NCBI GenBank assembly: GCA_905250025.1
Contig: CAJNOJ010000119.1
Location: 1-64,000, forward strand
Direction: 5' to 3'
Length of the DNA stretch: 64,000 nucleotides
Source: Adineta ricciae
Taxonomy: Eukaryota > Rotifera > Eurotatoria > Adinetida > Adinetidae
Made by a program: the position numbers and the translations under genes. The notes beneath the pieces were generated by a model. That model searched no databases. It saw only the letters and a program-made list of their open reading frames with translations, and was not told the DNA's origin. Shown piece after piece: positions 12,450 through 25,591 of the stretch (positions within the stretch are counted from its first letter, which is position 1; the number at the start of each line of letters is the position of its first letter).

Positions 12450-13261
12450 CAATATATCATATGAATTGAACTACAGCTTCCCTTCTTTTTCTTTTGAGAA
12501 AAAGTCACTATTTTAGTCATAGTAACCATTTCCAATGGTCAATTTTTCTCTCATATTGATCTCTAGTTTTTAGACCAGTAACATTTCGATATAATAAAAG
12601 AAAACTTTGAATAGTAGTGTTAGATGACAATGTATTTTTGAATAAGATTCTCTTATTTACATATGATGATCATCTAATTGATTAGATTATCATAATAATA
12701 AATAGAACTTCGCATGAAAGGATGTCCGTCATCGACAGTGATTATAAGAAGAAAAAAAAGAAGTCTTTATGTCTTCTGTTTCTCAGTTCGTTCATCTCCG
12801 ATAAGAATATCAATCTGGATTATCTCTGGAATGAGCAACTAATGACATAATCAATCCTGTTGATAAATACGCCCGAATTCCTTTTTCAAACATTTTCCAT
12901 ATGGAATTCCTTCGCGGCAAAAAAAATAAATCGCACTGTCGAATATTTCTTGCCCGAAGATAATAGATTGAGTAGATTAACGCAAGATCGAGTATCATTT
13001 GCACATGCGAACTTGAGTAATGTAGAAAGAAAAAGAATATTCCAAGAATGATCATTAACATTCCAATGCTGAAAGTGGATCTGACGGCGGAGGATAACCG
13101 CACGAAACAGAGAAAAAAAAACAAAATCTGCTATATTATTCAAGATTATAGTCGAAATAAGACAAAAAAGAAACGTCTGCTAAAAAGAAAATACAAACTA
13201 AATTTTTTTTTTCAGTTCATTGTATTTCTCAGATAGAAATATGTTTTCATATGTGTACAAA
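12450..13261. other. Convergent 3' intergenic region
   Basis: About 0.8 kb between the MCEE and RhoGAP stops, which face each other. It is AT-rich and contains an AATAAA-like AATAATAAATAG near 12690. Reading frames here show no family features and are probably UTR. Confidence 0.4.
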
Positions 13262-16200
13262 TTAAACAAGAGTACTGTGTTGACCATTGGTAGGTGAAGG
13301 TGAATCGTCATTTGAACTTGATCCACATAAATCGCGTGCTTCTCGACGTTTTACACTTAGGAAATTGTGAGCACCGGACGATGATGATAGTGGAGCTGTT
13401 TTCGAACGGGAATACGGTTTGATTTCTCGTAAAGTCGGTTCTGTTGTTGTTGTTGTTGTTGCTGGTGTTGTGGTAGTGGTGACAGCTATTGTAGTAGTAG
13501 TTGTTGTTGTTGCTGTTGCAGCTGATCGGAGTATTGGTGATGAAGGTGGTGATGGCGGTGATTCTTTGATATCTAAGGTATTCGGTCGTATGATAGACGA
13601 TGCAACCATGTCATCGAATGAACTAACATTGATGATTGGTTCAGTTGCATTTCTTAATTGTTGCTGCTGTTCATTGATAACAGATGAAAATGGTTCGATA
13701 ACACGAAAGATAATCTGATCGATGCTTGCCTCACGTATATCACGTACACGTGGCAGTTTCGAAACAGATTGATGGTTATGATTTGAAAGGCGTTGTTGAG
13801 ATGATGACATAGGAACTTGCAGAAACTCCGATGAACGTGACGAATGGGTAGATGAACATGGAAAATCGGAATTTCGCCGATGATTGTACCGACGGAGTAT
13901 AGGTCCACCGCCTGTACTTCCTTGTTGTTGATTAGATCGATTAGTTTGAGGAATGATCGATGAGAAAATACTTGTTGTTGCATTCGGTGTTTCACATAGA
14001 ACTGCCGTCAAATCAAGTGACATTAAAAGACGTTCATTGGCGTCATCCAATTGCATGGATAGTATTCTAAAGCGAAAATGTTTACTTTTTGATAAGATTC
14101 CTATCGTTCCTTCTGCTTATCGCTTACCCACAACCTTGTTGCACTTTGAACGACAATGCTCGCATTAATTGAACATTATCTGATTCATTTAATGCCAGAC
14201 TGATTTGATTATGTAAATCTTTTGATACCTAAAAAAATTGTTGATAATTAGGCAATTGTCATTCGTCAGATGAAGAAATATTTACAATAAAAAGTTCTTT
14301 ATACTGTTCGATCATCATTTTCAAAACAGTTTTGCCTTGTTCCATCTGATCAGCACTTGTTGCAACACTCATATCTTTACTGGATATCACCGGTGCCTTT
14401 CCATCCATGAGTATAGTCGGTGCGAAGACGATCGCCAAGTTTGCCGCATCCATTTTATTTCCCGCCACGACAACTTTTCCATCATTTGAACTACGATCTT
14501 GGGCATTCAACGAAACATTATGTAAAAACTTTAATAAAGTATACAAAGTATCTCGATTCGACGAAGGTAGCAACGCAATAAGAAACGCAAGTGCACGAGA
14601 TTGATCTTTTGAATTCAATCCTAAATAGTCAATGTTTTCTATTGAAAGAAATTTGTTCATCTTGAGAATACATACTTGCTGGAATATTGAGAATCGGCGC
14701 ACATAAGTCGCGTGTTAATAATGGTTCAGGTAATTCGCGTAGAAATTCTTTGATTAAACCAGCTATATCATGTGCATTTGTTGATTCGTCAAATGTAAGG
14801 CTACGATTGAGATTAACCTGCTCTTTTAACTGCAAGGAAAGTAAATTAATCAACATCGTTGATTGTGACAAATGACTTACTTCTTTCAAGCGTTTCTTCG
14901 ATACACCAACTCGAAACAAGCCGACAGTTTGTAATGCTAAGAGAGACAAATAATGAAAAATGTCTTTCTCATAAATGGTTCGCTTTACCATTCTTTTCCA
15001 GATAATCACAGCAGTTTTGTATTAACTCAGGTACTTTGGCTGGATAACATCGTAATGTATTACATCTATTTACACCAGTACCTGCTTCATTCTCTGCTAA
15101 GGCTTCGAGTGATAACGATCGAAGTTTCAATTGTTCATAGTCAGAATCTGAGATCTAAAGATACAATATTCTCATAACGATTTGCATCAAAAATTCTTCT
15201 TCGTACATGTAAACTACTTGGACTTGCAGGAGAGATTGAATATCCACTATCATTCGTGGATGAAACACTTCCGGATGGACTTGTACGTCTATCACTTGTA
15301 GTTATAACAATTATATCTGTACTATCTTGTCGATTCGCTACACCTGATGTCGTTGTAGTAGACGAAGGAGTCGAAATAGTCTCATCTTGAAAACGAAAAT
15401 CATCGTCAATAACACATTGAGCTAACGCAACACCGAAAATATTGCCATTCGATTTCGCTTCTAGAATACAATCAAGATTCTCAACTGATCAATGCAAAAT
15501 TATTGTAGGCACCTCTTGCTTCTTTGGATTTGTCGCTTGATTTACTACGAAACATGAAATGATGTTTTCGTTTTCGAACAGGTTCTTCTAAACAAATGAA
15601 AATGAAAGTAGTAATCCAACGGAATTCTATCGATTAGTCATTTATGTTTCGAAAATCATTTTTCAGTGAGAAAAACAAGACTAATGATTATTATTATTAT
15701 TTCTTTTCCGTTTGTATATCTTTGTTCGATTGACTGATTGTTATCTATAGAGATTAATTTATCTAATGCGAATAATTTAGTAAATGTCATCTAATTTAGT
15801 TCTCTTGCTTTTTCTTTTTTTTTTCTTGATTATTTTCATCTACATTTGCGTATGTCTCGTAAGAAAAGAACATGTTTGGCAAAACGACACTCTTTTCCTT
15901 AGGGTAATACGATCATAAATCAAGGTCATACATATATATAAGAATTCAATGAAAAACGGTTAGAATTAGTCGGAAGCAAAATCGCGTTATCAATGTGTGT
16001 TTCTCTCGACGCTATGAATTATTCGTGTACACGTTTGTAAATCGGACAACTGTCATCTCTATTAGTAATAGTATTCATAATCGTTACCTTTTGGTACATG
16101 TATCGGTACACCAAGATCATATTGTGCCGTTTGTAGACGTTGAAGTATGAGACGTTTCAATTGTTTATGTTCGGCATATGTTAAATTATGTAATTCGATT

Positions 16201-18011
16201 GGACCTAGAGTAATGAAACTTGTTCCATCAGCTGAACACCATTGAGATTTATCATTCTAAATAATAACATCGAAATTGATATCGAATCAGAAGGAGAACA
16301 GACGAAGTTGACGTAACGATCTCGTTTGTGAGTGTATGGATACGTATCGATAGAAAGCAGATGTTTATTGATAAACGTGAGCATTTAGGAAGGAGAAGGA
16401 AAAATCTGTGGATAAAAAGGAAGCATATGTTCAGCATCACAAATGAGATCGAACAAGATAAATAATCGATCAACAAGTCGAGATGAGTAATTTTATCTTG
16501 TTTTTTTTGTCATTTAGATTTATCTTTTTTTGAGCTCGTTGTTTATATTTATTCTTCTGATAAATACAGATCATATTCACTGCTAATGCAAATAGAGATT
16601 ATTTTATCTCGTAGTTTTCTTTTTCTTCGCTCGAGAACTAAATGTTGTCCTTCTATTATGGTATTAATAAGTTTGGCGTCTACTTAGATGAAATGTATAG
16701 ACAAGTAATCGTCATATGCCTATTGTTAACATTACTACTGGAGCGCTTTTTCTTTTCGGTCTCTTGTTTTTTTTCTCTTCTTCTGTTATTCTTGCAACTA
16801 TTTGACTACAATATCTGAATGTCTATGAGTAGTGCTGTGTTTTGGCGTGTCACGATGTATCGCATAAATAGGACATTTTACTAGCAGCAAGGATTCTGAA
16901 TGGAATAACAGCAGTTGGTCCTGTAATTAGCAATTTATTCGGTGTGTCTGCGTGTGTACATATACATGTATATATATATATATATCTAGGCACTTACATC
17001 AAAATACCACGGAGATTGAGCGTCTACGCTGGTTGTGGATCGTTTTTTTAATGAAAGAGATGATGCTGTTTGATCAAGTGTTGTTGATGATCCACCCGCT
17101 GTACCTGTTAATGTAGTTAAACTTGAATGGTGTGGAGTTGTTGACGTAGATGATGCTGTTGAGATAATTGATTTTGTTGATGTTGATGTTGTTGTTGCCG
17201 ACGAAGATGATGCTGACGGTAGTTTAACTAGAGAAAGAAAATTACGGAATGTTGATAATGGTGAAGGAGAAGGTGTTAGAGCAGATGAGGAAGATGAGCA
17301 TAATGACTGCGATGACTGTGACGGTACGCCGAGGCGAGGATGATGATGATTGTTATTATTGTTATTATTGTTATTATTTGTTGATTTATTACGTTTCAGA
17401 AAATTACGTATCGCTAATCCTGCCGGCGATGTATCAGGTAATGAATGACGAAAATTATTGGTAGCCGTATTATCAAAACATTGTTCATCTTCATCTTCTT
17501 CGGGTTCATCATTTTCATTGTTGTCTTCTTCCTCTTCTACTTCAACATCGTCGTCGTCGTCATCAGCTTCGTCGTCACTAGGTATCAATGTACTTTCTTT
17601 TAAAATCAATGGCGATACCGGCGCGGATACACTAGTGGAACTGGGCAATGATCCATAGAGTGACTGACATCTTTGTCGGCATTGTTTGATGTAGTCACAT
17701 TCGCTTGGTGCTTCGTCGAATACCGACAGAGGTTTTTTCGTTAGGGACGGTTCAGACGGTCGATCAAGAAAAAGACTTGCGCGACGATGATTATCGTTAT
17801 AGATGCGTCCTTCCGGTATAGTTGAACTTTGTAAATCAGAACAAGCCGAACGACGAAAACGAACTGGGTATCTTTGTGGTTGTAATTGTTTCTGCTGTTG
17901 TTCTTGATATGATTGAGGCATATCCGAAGTGGCATGTGCACCTGTAATACTTTGGTCGCCATTACATTCGGGATCGAGTCGAAAACGAGGAAAAGGCGGA
18001 TGACGGGCCAT
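13262..18011 (-). CDS. Rho GTPase-activating protein, ARHGAP6/36-like
   Basis: Ten exons (18011-16998, 16256-16088, 15587-15513, 15460-15207, 15154-14989, 14936-14881, 14829-14676, 14638-14286, 14228-14128, 14066-13262) sum to 1048 residues. Exon 1 (338 aa) is low-complexity: an Asp/Glu run, Asn and His runs, and long Ser/Thr tracts. Exon 2 has the ARHGAP6-like LGPIELHNLTYAEHKQLKR. The RhoGAP domain (~545-745) holds the arginine-finger region VGLFRVGVSKKRLKE, then AGLIKEFLRELPEPLLTRDL and GNKMDAANLAIVFAPTIL. The C-terminus is again Thr/Ala/Pro-rich. The family stimulates GTP hydrolysis by Rho-type GTPases at actin structures. Introns 1 (741 nt) and 2 (500 nt) are long for this locus. Assignment to the ARHGAP6/36 subgroup rests on the SKKR and DLCAP-type blocks. 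Confidence 0.92.
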
Positions 18012-18299
18012 GTTTGCTAGATTTCTACGTTTTGTAAGTTCGGCGCGTTTGTTTGATCAATTTAAGCCAATCAAGGTTATTGTTAATGTGGACAACAATT
18101 CATCAACATTCTTCCTGATCAAGCGGTGCTTATACACGAACTAGATCTTTTCTCTCTTCTTCTTTTTCTTTCAATAATAAGTATACATGCGCATATGTGC
18201 ACAGAACTCTCTAATTACTAACGGCCGTGATGTTGGTGATGGTGTTGGTACTTTCTCTCTTCTTTCCTTTTCTTTTTTCTTCTTCGTCGTTGTCGTTTT

Positions 18300-18326
18300 C
18301 TTCTTCTTCTTCTTCTTCTTCTTCTT
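18300..18326. repeat. TTC trinucleotide microsatellite
   Basis: About nine uninterrupted TTC units about 290 nt upstream of the RhoGAP start codon, inside a longer pyrimidine-rich tract. Confidence 0.9.
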
Positions 18327-20552
18327 TCCCTATAGTTTTTCTTCTCTAATGATGGCCCGGTCGATCATCCGTCATTAGACGGACTTTGAGAAAACAACAA
18401 CGGAAGTGGATAAAGGATGTATTCGCGTTTACGATACAACGACGACAGCGATTATGATGTTCGTGATAAAAGGAATCTTGTCCTTACGTCTGTGTATATA
18501 TCTCACTCGATGTGTATATGTGTTGGGGTTGGAGAATCGTCGCCTCTAATTATATGCACAAGAAACAACCAAACAAAACTATGATGACAAGAAGAGAGGA
18601 GAATGACAACAGTCATAGCAGTATATTCCTTCATCTGTTTATGTCGCATGCCTCTTCTGTTGTTGCTGGGGTTTTGTCGTTCGTGATTGGATCGGCGAGC
18701 TGATAGGCGGAAAAGGAGGGAAAAAAAGGAAAACATAAAATGAGGAATCTTGTTATCTTTTCTCTTTAGAACATTCTCCTCATGCACACGTTCTATGTAC
18801 AAACGACATTTTTCCATCCATATTGCTTCATTTTATGCATGTTTCACTACTATCATCATTTAGCCAGATTTGTGTAAACACGACGAAAGGGAAACCATAT
18901 ATTGCCTGGTGGGCGAGTACACTAGATGAGACAATGATCGAGTGATACACAAATACTATGGATCTTTTTTCATTCGAGTCAAAACGAATATTGCTCACTA
19001 TCTGTTGAGATGTTGAATTATTGATGCGATGAATTCAAATTTGAAGAAAGCCTATTTTACTCTTCCATAAAAGAGAACGAGTGATGATCGACGAAATGAG
19101 TTGAAGATGAGTAAAAAGGAAAAGTAATTCTTCTTTTTTTCATCAAATGTATATTATATAAAAAATGCTTCAAGTAGAGCAATAAAATGACACGAAAGAA
19201 GAAGAACTAATGCTGTCTCGAAGCACGATTAACGGCTTTCGAGGTGTGTTCAGAGAAAAGAAAACATGAAATAATTTGTCAGCATTATAACGGAGAAAAA
19301 AGTTTTAATGACTTTAGGATTTTCACAGGATGAATAATATATGTATTACACGGAAAATATCTCTTATCTCTTAGTACATTACTCTTATTCAGAAATGTGC
19401 GGCGATTTTTTCGGTCAGCGAGTCTTATTTATAGCAGGTTGATTATTTCCTCAATGTAGAAGTCATGAAAACCGAAAAGAACTCAACTTCAAAGCGAGTG
19501 ACACACTTATTTATAAATATACATTCACGTGCTCGCTAATTATGAAACGCAATACGTTTGAATTTAGACGTGATGTGTGTAATAAGATGTTGAAATCGGA
19601 GAATATATTATCCAAATTCGATAATAAAGAAAAGATGAGTGACATTTCAGTGATATTAATCTGTATGAGATGATCAAGTATGTTGCGACATCTACATCGG
19701 TACTTTTGACAGATGGCAATCGTAGCAAATAGATTTCGATACATTCGGCATTATACAATTTGTTCGTTTATAGATTCAAAAGAAAACGTGTCAGGATAAC
19801 TAGGTGACGAGTCACGAACGCGACTTTGTTAATTGAGGCTTACCTGTGAATGTAAAAGTATTTGTTGTTGGATCAGCTGAAGTCATTAAGTAACAGTAAT
19901 TGCAGTCGAAGATTTTATACTAAAACAGAGAATCGATGAATGTCGTTCATTATATGTACGACAATGTTTCTACTACTATGATCATATTCTGAGATAGAAT
20001 TTCATTTTGTCAAAGAAAATAAACACTGTTCAGTGAAAACAACTTGTACATAGAAGTGAACAGAATATTTTAATGAGAATACTTACTGAAAATAGACGTG
20101 CAATTGATTCTTATGAATGAATAAGTATGTATCTAAACATGTACGTTACATCCAAAGATACAATGGAGAATTCTCGCTCTCTTTTTTTTTGTCGGATGAA
20201 CAATTAACAACTCTATATGATGTATTCGACCCGATAAGCAGAGACCATCTATAATACAACAGAAGAAGCCAAACGATAAAGATAGAAGGAGAGGAGAGAA
20301 TGTTATATGTGAGTATTTATGTATGTCTCTGAACTCGTATAAACCAGCTGGAACGAGTCGTTGCGTGCGATGTTGAATTTTCTCTCCTTCTTTCCGTACT
20401 ATAAAGATGTTCGATGTGTGTATGTCTCTCTTTCTCTCTATGTCTTGCGTGTAAATCTATGCTTTGCATTTATGGCGTGTCAATCTTATTTCTTTCATCA
20501 GCAATGGCATTCGTGAAAGAGAAGTGAGAAAGAAGAGAAAAAGATGCGCCCT

Positions 20553-20562
20553 CGCATGCGCG
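20553..20562. promoter_or_regulatory. NRF1-like palindromic site in a GC-rich patch
   Basis: cgcatgcgcg matches the core of the NRF1 consensus (GCGCATGCGC-like) and lies in a locally GC-rich patch within otherwise AT-rich DNA, about 2.5 kb upstream of the RhoGAP ATG. It could mark a distal promoter. A match this short can occur by chance. Confidence 0.2.
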
Positions 20563-23491
20563 GGAGGCAAGAAGTGCAAGCAGAGACGAGACAATCGCCG
20601 TGCTGCACACTAAATTTGCTTGTTGCGATTATTAATGTTATTCTTCAGTCGCGAAGCGAGATGTAACACCCATCTAATTGTACCAATGCACACACGCACA
20701 CATCGACCGTCGGATTGTCTCTATTCCTATGGAGAAATATGCACTCAAGTCGATCATGATTTTCCTTATCAATAGAAACGAAATTCAGTCTAAATCGGGT
20801 TCAAGTTATCTATTAAGAAAAGAACAAGTGTCAAAAACTATCAACTAGGATTGATGATCGAATACTTTGTCTCGTGAAGAAGTATTTGATCTGTCTTATC
20901 AATCCAAAGAACAAGTTTCATCGAATGACATCATGATCATCTATCTCTCGGTATTGACAATGAATGATGGAGTAAGAGAATTCTTCAATACACCAGAGAT
21001 ATAGCTCTAAGTGAGTGGAAATAATTAGTGATAAGTAATCAGACGATTTTTATTTATTTGTTTTAAAAATACCCTTGAAGAAACGAAAGAAAATGGGCAC
21101 TTGTTATTGTACTTCTCGAGAAGATCTTCCTTACCACATTCTTTTCAAACAAAAAGAAATGAGAGATATTTTTACGTAGGAAAAACCTACGCAATATCAC
21201 ACCTGCTAGACGTCTAAATGAGGAATATTCTTTCATTCATTATCATCAAACGACATTCAGTATTGAATTAAAAAGTCCTGACATTCAACAATGACTTTCT
21301 GCTCATCTATATACAAAGGCAATCTTGTAATTCATAATCAAAATTCTTGATATGACATAGTCATCAAAGTGAAAATATGATCGCGAAGTGCTGAATAGAA
21401 AACATGAGACTTCATTGTTCCAAATCACATGTACTTACAATTGTAAAAACGAACTGCGGAATACTTAATATACTTGCTAACGACGCTCTTCTCGCTTCTC
21501 CTTCTTTTTCTTCTTCTTCTGTGTTCTATACAAAATCTCGAATAGATTTCTATATGTAGAATATGGCTGACTTAGCATCTCGAATAAACTATGTTTTTCC
21601 CTTGTTTAGTTTATTTAACAAATGAGCCTTACAAGAAAAAAACTTTTCGACAATTAGCGAATGTATATCTCGCTCGATTCATTCTGACGTCTTTAAACAA
21701 ACATCACGATGAATGATGAATCCAACAGTCTCATTCATGTCGGACATATTACATTTTTGCATAATAACATTGACCGAACAATTGCGAGTAATAATATTCT
21801 CTTTCTTTCTTTCTTCGCTTTTCAGCATTGACGTGCTTTATATTCTACATGACACTCATTGACATGAAAAGTGTTCACTAGAAAGATATTTTCTATTCTT
21901 GTTTCTTAATGAAATTTTAAGCTTTTCTTCTTCAGTTTTTTCCTCTCTAATTAAAAATTCTAGCTCTATTATTGTTTGCAACTGGAAACTTATAATGAAG
22001 AGTTAAGTAAATATTTGATGAGCCAAAATAGAATCGAACGATCGCTATTCGCCTTTGATGCTTGATCATATAGTGAGATAAACTTTTGACAGACATAACA
22101 AACGATAAGTTTTATCGAGCATTCAATCAGATTTACAGAACACACACAGACAAACGTAATGTATACATCGCTGTGAACAAACCCCAGTGATACTGTCTGA
22201 GATCTTTCTGCATCTGGTCTGACAAATCATCGATACTTCGCAGAGGAACTGATTGGAAACGATGTAATTATTGGAATGATTCTCGACTAATAAGGCAAAC
22301 AAATGATTACAAGCCAACTGTTTGTTATTGTTTATTTATTTGATAAAAGTAACCCCTTAATTAGATACGTAAATTTGAATATAATCTTCTCAACTTTGTC
22401 GACCTCGTCGGTTATGCGTAAACATGTTAAGAGTACAGAAGTAATAGCTTATGTAATCGATATTGACGATAAAAAGCAATTGCTACGATTCCTATGCTTG
22501 ACTTTCCATTTCTTTTGTCACAATAATGGTAAAAAATGATCTAGAAGTTCGGCAGATGGATTTTTCCTTCGCCGTTACGATATTGATGAATAATTCATTG
22601 AAGTCATTTGCCGTTATTTAAGTTCTACAATAATGCACTCGTTTTCTTCGATTTCCTAGATGAATATTGATCATCTACATTCTCGTGAACTAACTCGTTA
22701 ACAATCAATTGTTAAAAGTTTTTTGATCATTTTCTAAATCTTACTCACAAGTAGGGATTATCTGTTAATTGAATCTAGTACAATAATTTCCCAAAGAATT
22801 CATGCTTATACGCATGTTTCTAAGTAATACTTATGATAATACACGGAATCACATGACAATGTATCTTATTTCACATACTAAAACGCAATTATCTAGATAA
22901 TTTGCCCATTAGAATAGAATATATATGACGTTGTGTAGTAAAAACACGATGTCATCTTGTCTTTCAATTGGGCTTCACACTAAAATCTTAGTTTCTAAAT
23001 CGAAAATAGTCCTGCAGACCTTGACAACGATAATAAACGGAATGTTACCAATATAACTAACATTGATATAAAGATATGTGACTGATGTCTTCATAAGAAG
23101 TATTGCCTATAGTTTCAGCTGAGAAAATATTTTTGTTGTATGTACACATGACAAAACATTGTGAATTCTTGGAGATAGATTTACTATATTTATTCTGTGA
23201 ATAGCGAAAGGATAGTTGATTGATTACAAGATGACACGAAGATCTCTGTGTTCATTTACGAAATCCAATGATGGACTCAAAAATCCATGCAGCAAATTTG
23301 CACTTCGATCACAGTATTATGAAAATCTTGGGATAGTACATTGCGTTGTCGATTTAATATCCTTTCAAACATGAATGCACTCTGTATGTATCACATGATT
23401 TCTAAATGACGAAACAAACAGATGGTTTATCAATGGAAAGTAATGAGAATCTCAAGCGGAGCAAAAGTTATCAGCAGATTATCGAACAAAA

Positions 23492-25252
23492 TCATTTGAG
23501 ATTACGAGCGGATAGTTCAATATGCGAAGCAATAGATGTCGATGAAGAAGGTCGATCAATAGCAGGTGTAAATAGTAAAGCTTGAGCATGTTGTTGTGAT
23601 AAAGACTCAAGATTATCTTCATCATCGGGAAATTGCCGCATAATTATACCTTCTTGTTGGGCTTCATTTAGCAATAATTGAATAATTTCATCGGTTATCA
23701 TTGGTCCTCGAGTATTTTCAACATAATGTGTTAATGCATAATTAGATAGACCATCGAAATCGATTGCCTGTTGATCTGAATTTTCGCGATTTAACAATGA
23801 GTATCGAGTTTTCATTTCATCAACTGCACATTGTCCTACAAGGTTACAATGAGTCAATCACGTTTCTGTTCGATTCATTGGAATTGTTACTTACCAAGTA
23901 ATTCATTTAATTGTTCTTCGGAAAGAATAGCTTCGACTCGATCGTCTGTCGTCGACCGATGGAAATCTTCTAATTTCTCATCAATTTGTCTCAATCGTTG
24001 CGTATGTTCGCGCTGTAAACGTGTTTCTTTCAATGTTCGTTCGCCAAACTGATTTTCCAGTTGATCATTTTCTTCATTTGTTATTTGTTGCATGCTACTA
24101 TAATCAATATCATTCGTATCATTGTGTTTTCGTAATTGATGATTCAGCAACGGATTGTAATATTCTTTTTCTAATAAATCATCAATTTCTTTCAACCGTT
24201 GATTTTCATTGAATGAGGGAATGTAGCCATTGATTTGTTCGTTGGCCAATGCCACGGCATTTGTTTGTTCATCTTCATTTAATAGTTGGTTTAAACGTTG
24301 TTTTTCATCGTCGGTTAACGCCCATGTTCCACCGGCTTCTTTGGCTAATTGAATATTACGTTTGATAAAATCTTTTTCTGGTGGAGGCATTTTGTCTTTC
24401 TTCATTTTGGTTTTATTATTCAATGTGGAATTTGATGAGATACTAGATTTTTTCTTGGAGTTGACGGAGGACACGTTCGGATGATGTACAGAACCTTTCT
24501 CACTTTTGTGTGTACTGTGAGAATCATCGAGTGGATCGTTTAGTTGAGTTTTAAATATCGATTCGGTGGAATGAGGATTGTTCGATTCATTAGGATAACC
24601 ATCTAATCGTAAAAGCTCATCGTCAAGCGCTAAAAATCGTCGTAAATTAGATTCAGCATGAGATAATTCATTTGTATCATCACGAATAGTTCCACCCATT
24701 GATTGCATTTCATTACGTAATCTAGAACAAAATCAATTCGATCATTTCTATTCATTTGTTTTGATCAAATCTACTTTTTCATTAACGACATTGTCTCAAT
24801 TTTCACTTGTTTCTCTTTTTCGAATGCTTCTTCAAGTGCTCGATCGAGTCGCTTCATTTTCAAATAAGCATCGTCCAATTTGGCTTCATTTTCCACCTCA
24901 CCTGGATCTATAGATAAACATAGAATTACTACAACAAGATTGATTTCTCTACGGACCATTCTTTTCCGATTGATATTTATCTTGTAATTGCTTGATGAAA
25001 TATGGTTGTTGAGAGTTATTTTCTTTCGTTGTGGATTTAATCGGTGGTAAGATACAATAATTGTTGAGACTACTCGAAGTTCGTTGAACATTTTCTTCGT
25101 CATCTTGTACAAATGAATGAGCTGATTGCACACTTCGGTCATCAAAGAAATCTTCACTTTGAGCTAAATAATCAGTCAATTGTCTCAGTTTGTTGGCCGA
25201 TTTTTGTTGAATACTTACGATTATCACCGATGTCATCCAGATTCTGAGCCAT
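23492..25252 (-). CDS. FSIP1: Fibrous sheath-interacting protein 1-like (FSIP1 family)
   Basis: Five exons (25252-25219, 25163-24957, 24907-24775, 24721-23895, 23835-23492) give 514 residues. Blocks that match FSIP1 in order: KLDDAYLKMKRLDRALEEA (coiled coil), KDFIKRNIQLAKEAGG followed by LTDDEKQRLNQLL, then LRQIDEKLEDF, and ILSEEQLNELLGQC formed across the last splice junction. The middle has a Ser/Lys-rich linker. No catalytic or membrane features are present. In mammals FSIP1 interacts with the AKAP4-associated fibrous sheath and is tied to cilia and flagella; here a ciliary role is inferred. The gene is head-to-head with RIC8, with 339 nt between the two ATGs. Confidence 0.85.
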
Positions 25253-25591
25253 GTTTTCGGTAATAATGAATCTTTAGAATTCTTCGATTTAATTCAGTTG
25301 GCAAGACAACGGAATGGAGGATATAGATGTCGCTGATAAATTTGTTTTTTTAATTCTTTTTTTTTCGAATAATTCATCTGTTTTTCCTTTCATCTGTGAG
25401 AAAAGCTTTTTTTCTTCGAATAAATTAATTTAAAGTGATGATTTCGACTAATTAATCTATGCTTATTATTTATTTTTTTTACTCGACTCTGAGTCATAAG
25501 GTTTAGCATCCTTTTTGTTTACATTCAGATTAGATTCTTGATCAAATTACTCGTTTATCTTCGTATTCAGCATTGTAGAGAACGTTTGGTC
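25253..25591. promoter_or_regulatory. Bidirectional promoter region, FSIP1-like / RIC8
   Basis: 339 nt separate the divergent start codons of the FSIP1-like gene and RIC8. The stretch is very T-rich on the plus strand. No TATA box or other element can be called. A shared promoter is inferred from spacing only. Confidence 0.4.

Larger units (their letters stand above)
18012..23491. other. 5.5 kb gene-poor region
   Basis: Lies between the 5' end of the RhoGAP gene and the 3' end of the FSIP1-like gene. I found no exon chain with coding character on either strand; the open frames are short and AT-biased. It includes a TTC microsatellite (18300-18326) and a small GC-rich patch around 20545-20600. 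It may hold the promoter and untranslated exons of the RhoGAP gene, or a non-coding RNA, neither of which I can show. Confidence 0.4.

Noticed and set aside
13419-13718. Valine-rich plus-strand frame
   Set aside because: Antisense of the Thr/Ala-rich C-terminus of the RhoGAP gene.
18012-23491. Possible retroelement or RNA genes in the gene-poor region
   Set aside because: No reverse transcriptase, integrase or capsid motifs, no long terminal repeats and no tRNA-like B-box/T-loop pattern could be recognised.
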